Of a DNA stretch of 64,000 nt, positions 62,878 to 64,000 are shown piece after piece; positions within the stretch are counted from its first letter, which is position 1, and each line of letters starts with the position of its first letter. Origin of the DNA: Marthasterias glacialis (Eukaryota; Echinodermata; Asteroidea; Forcipulatida; Asteriidae); the NCBI GenBank assembly GCA_911728455.2, contig OU452225.1:24214495-24278494 (forward strand), in the 5' to 3' direction. The translations under genes and the position numbers were made by a program. The notes beneath the pieces are model-generated. The model was not told where the DNA came from. It ran no database searches and saw nothing but the letters and a program-made list of their open reading frames with translations.

Positions 62878-64000
62878 ATGACCAAACGGCAAATTACCAA
62901 GTGAACTTGCCATACTCAATCCCAACAAAAAGCCAATCGCTTTTCACACAAGTGCTCCAACCACAAATGGTTCAATAAGAAGAATCTCCTAACAGAATTA
63001 GCGTTAGACAGTGAACGTTTCATAACCAACCTATCCAAGGCTAAACTTTCTGACAGAGAAAAAATAGCCTTAGGAAAAGGACTCAACTTCGTTCCCACTC
63101 CCGCTAAACCAACCCGGGGAAAACTTCTGAGTGATTTCAATGTCTTCCAACGAAGAATGAGAATTGCTTTTCTGATGCACAATAAACCTAACAAGGCTCA
63201 ACCTTTCAAACCACCATCCAAGTGGCTTCCAATCACAACACAATGTGCGACGCTCGAGAATTACTTAGAAGCTACTAAATACCAATTTGCTCATGTCAGA
63301 CAGACTGAGAAATCAGAAACCAAACATGACAAAACAAGAGCTATCAGCTATACTCAAGCTCAAAAAAAATCCAGACATTGTTATCAAACCCTACAATAAA
63401 GGAAGAGGCATTTGCGTTCTAAACTGAACGGATAATTTACAAGTGGAATACCGCCATCTTGAATCCGAGCACTACAAAAAGCGTGACCAAGATATGACAC
63501 CACAAACCACTACCTTGGTTCACAACCTACTTCTCGATTTACATCGAAACAACCACATCAACAAACAAACTTTGGCCTACCTCGATCCACTCTCCCAACC
63601 ATGCCAAAGCCCAACAATGTATTTTCTCCCAAAAATACACAAAACACCACCCCTGGGCATACCATTTGTAGGGATACCAATCATAAGTGGATGTTCAAGC
63701 CCAACAGCCAAAATATCAGAATTTGTAGACCACTTTCTTCTCCCAGTAGTTACCGCCCAACCTACATATGTACGCGACGCAGCGGACATACTGCGGAAAC
63801 TAGAAGGAACAACTTTCCCACCCCAAGTTCTGACAACAAGCATAGATGTCGTTTCAATGTACACTAATGTTCGCCAAACCGAGGCAATAAACAGTATCTG
63901 CAATGTCTTAGACCGAAACAACCACAATTACTCCATCACAAAACCACCCTATGACTACATCCAAAGATTATTGGAACTAATCATAGGAAGAAACTGCTTC
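62878..64000 (+). pseudogene. PLE B2 ORF2 reverse transcriptase (partial at window end)
   Basis: ATG 62,878 is followed by a TGA within ten codons (CGA in B1), then SHKCSNHKWFNKKNLLTELA and GKGLNFVPTPAKPTRGKLLS are readable. There are a small AGACAG insertion near 63,300 and shifts after it. The PKIHKTPPLGIPFVG-like, SGCSSPTAKISEFVDHFLLP and TSIDVVSMYTNVRQTEAINS blocks are collinear with B1. It stops at GRNCF at the window edge, before motif C. Confidence 0.85.

Larger units (their letters stand above)
60336..64000 (+). mobile_element. Penelope-like element, subfamily B, copy B2 (runs off the window)
   Basis: It begins with a truncated ORF2 C-terminus (60,360-60,698: TPLVFSTTCNKYIKHGDINK, PPFVAYKKDQNIRKKLIRAK, DETLNILISLLED), then the start of the hammerhead region, which is cut right at its stem I strand (CCGCAAC at about 60,862), then leader, ORF1, stem-loop and ORF2. 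It matches B1 throughout. The far end is outside the window. Confidence 0.87.

Overview
This window is animal (metazoan) nuclear DNA, most likely from a marine invertebrate; I cannot fix the phylum. It is AT-rich, has almost no long host reading frames, and is built mainly from nested transposable elements: Penelope-like retroelements (PLEs), a Ty3/gypsy LTR element, at least two non-LTR (LINE) lineages, a tRNA-derived SINE with an AAT tail, and several small inverted-repeat (MITE-like) elements. There is no bacterial gene organisation, rRNA, ordinary tRNA or CRISPR array.

Layout. 1-10,350: four tandem copies (the last truncated) of a ~2.75-kb unit. Each carries a conserved 92-bp segment that looks like a coding exon (AG acceptor, GTAAGT donor, one preserved open frame). 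They are followed by a plausible terminal coding exon with stop and AATAAA at 10,562-10,787. This is the only likely host protein gene, on the plus strand. 10,800-12,000: small tandem duplications and three inverted-repeat elements. 12,019-16,222: an element with ~570-650-bp inverted arms and a 109-bp satellite inside. 17,003-18,096: a 27/54-bp minisatellite. 18,420-18,570: a MITE.

18,660-64,000: a duplicated and nested retroelement landscape. A host-like repeat block (R1, with splice-site-bounded minus-strand segments) recurs at about 18.9-20.9, 25.4-27.1, 40.6-42.5 and 52.1-53.9 kb. Between its copies lie PLE copies of subfamily A (21.0-25.2, 25.7-26.3, 27.2-28.2, 35.3-39.9, 42.5-42.8 continuing at 47.7-51.9, 52.4-53.0, 53.9-59.7 kb) and subfamily B (42.8-47.7 kb, nearly complete; 60.3 kb to the window end). 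A gypsy element (28.2-35.3 kb) sits inside one PLE, LINE pieces sit inside four PLE copies, and the complete subfamily-B PLE sits inside a subfamily-A copy with a ~38-bp target duplication.

The PLE is the system of interest. Its plan is: 371-bp direct terminal repeat (pLTR) with a minimal hammerhead ribozyme, 5' leader, ORF1 (219 aa, no recognised domain), a perfect histone-type 3'-end stem-loop (GGTCCTTTTCAGGACC plus ACCACCA) 26 nt after the ORF1 stop, then ORF2 (Penelope-type reverse transcriptase, no visible GIY-YIG endonuclease), then a second pLTR and hammerhead. Hammerheads in PLEs are known. A histone-mRNA-like processing signal between two PLE ORFs is, as far as I know, undescribed; it suggests that ORF1 could be made from a non-polyadenylated, SLBP-dependent, S-phase transcript. 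All PLE copies here carry at least one disabling change.
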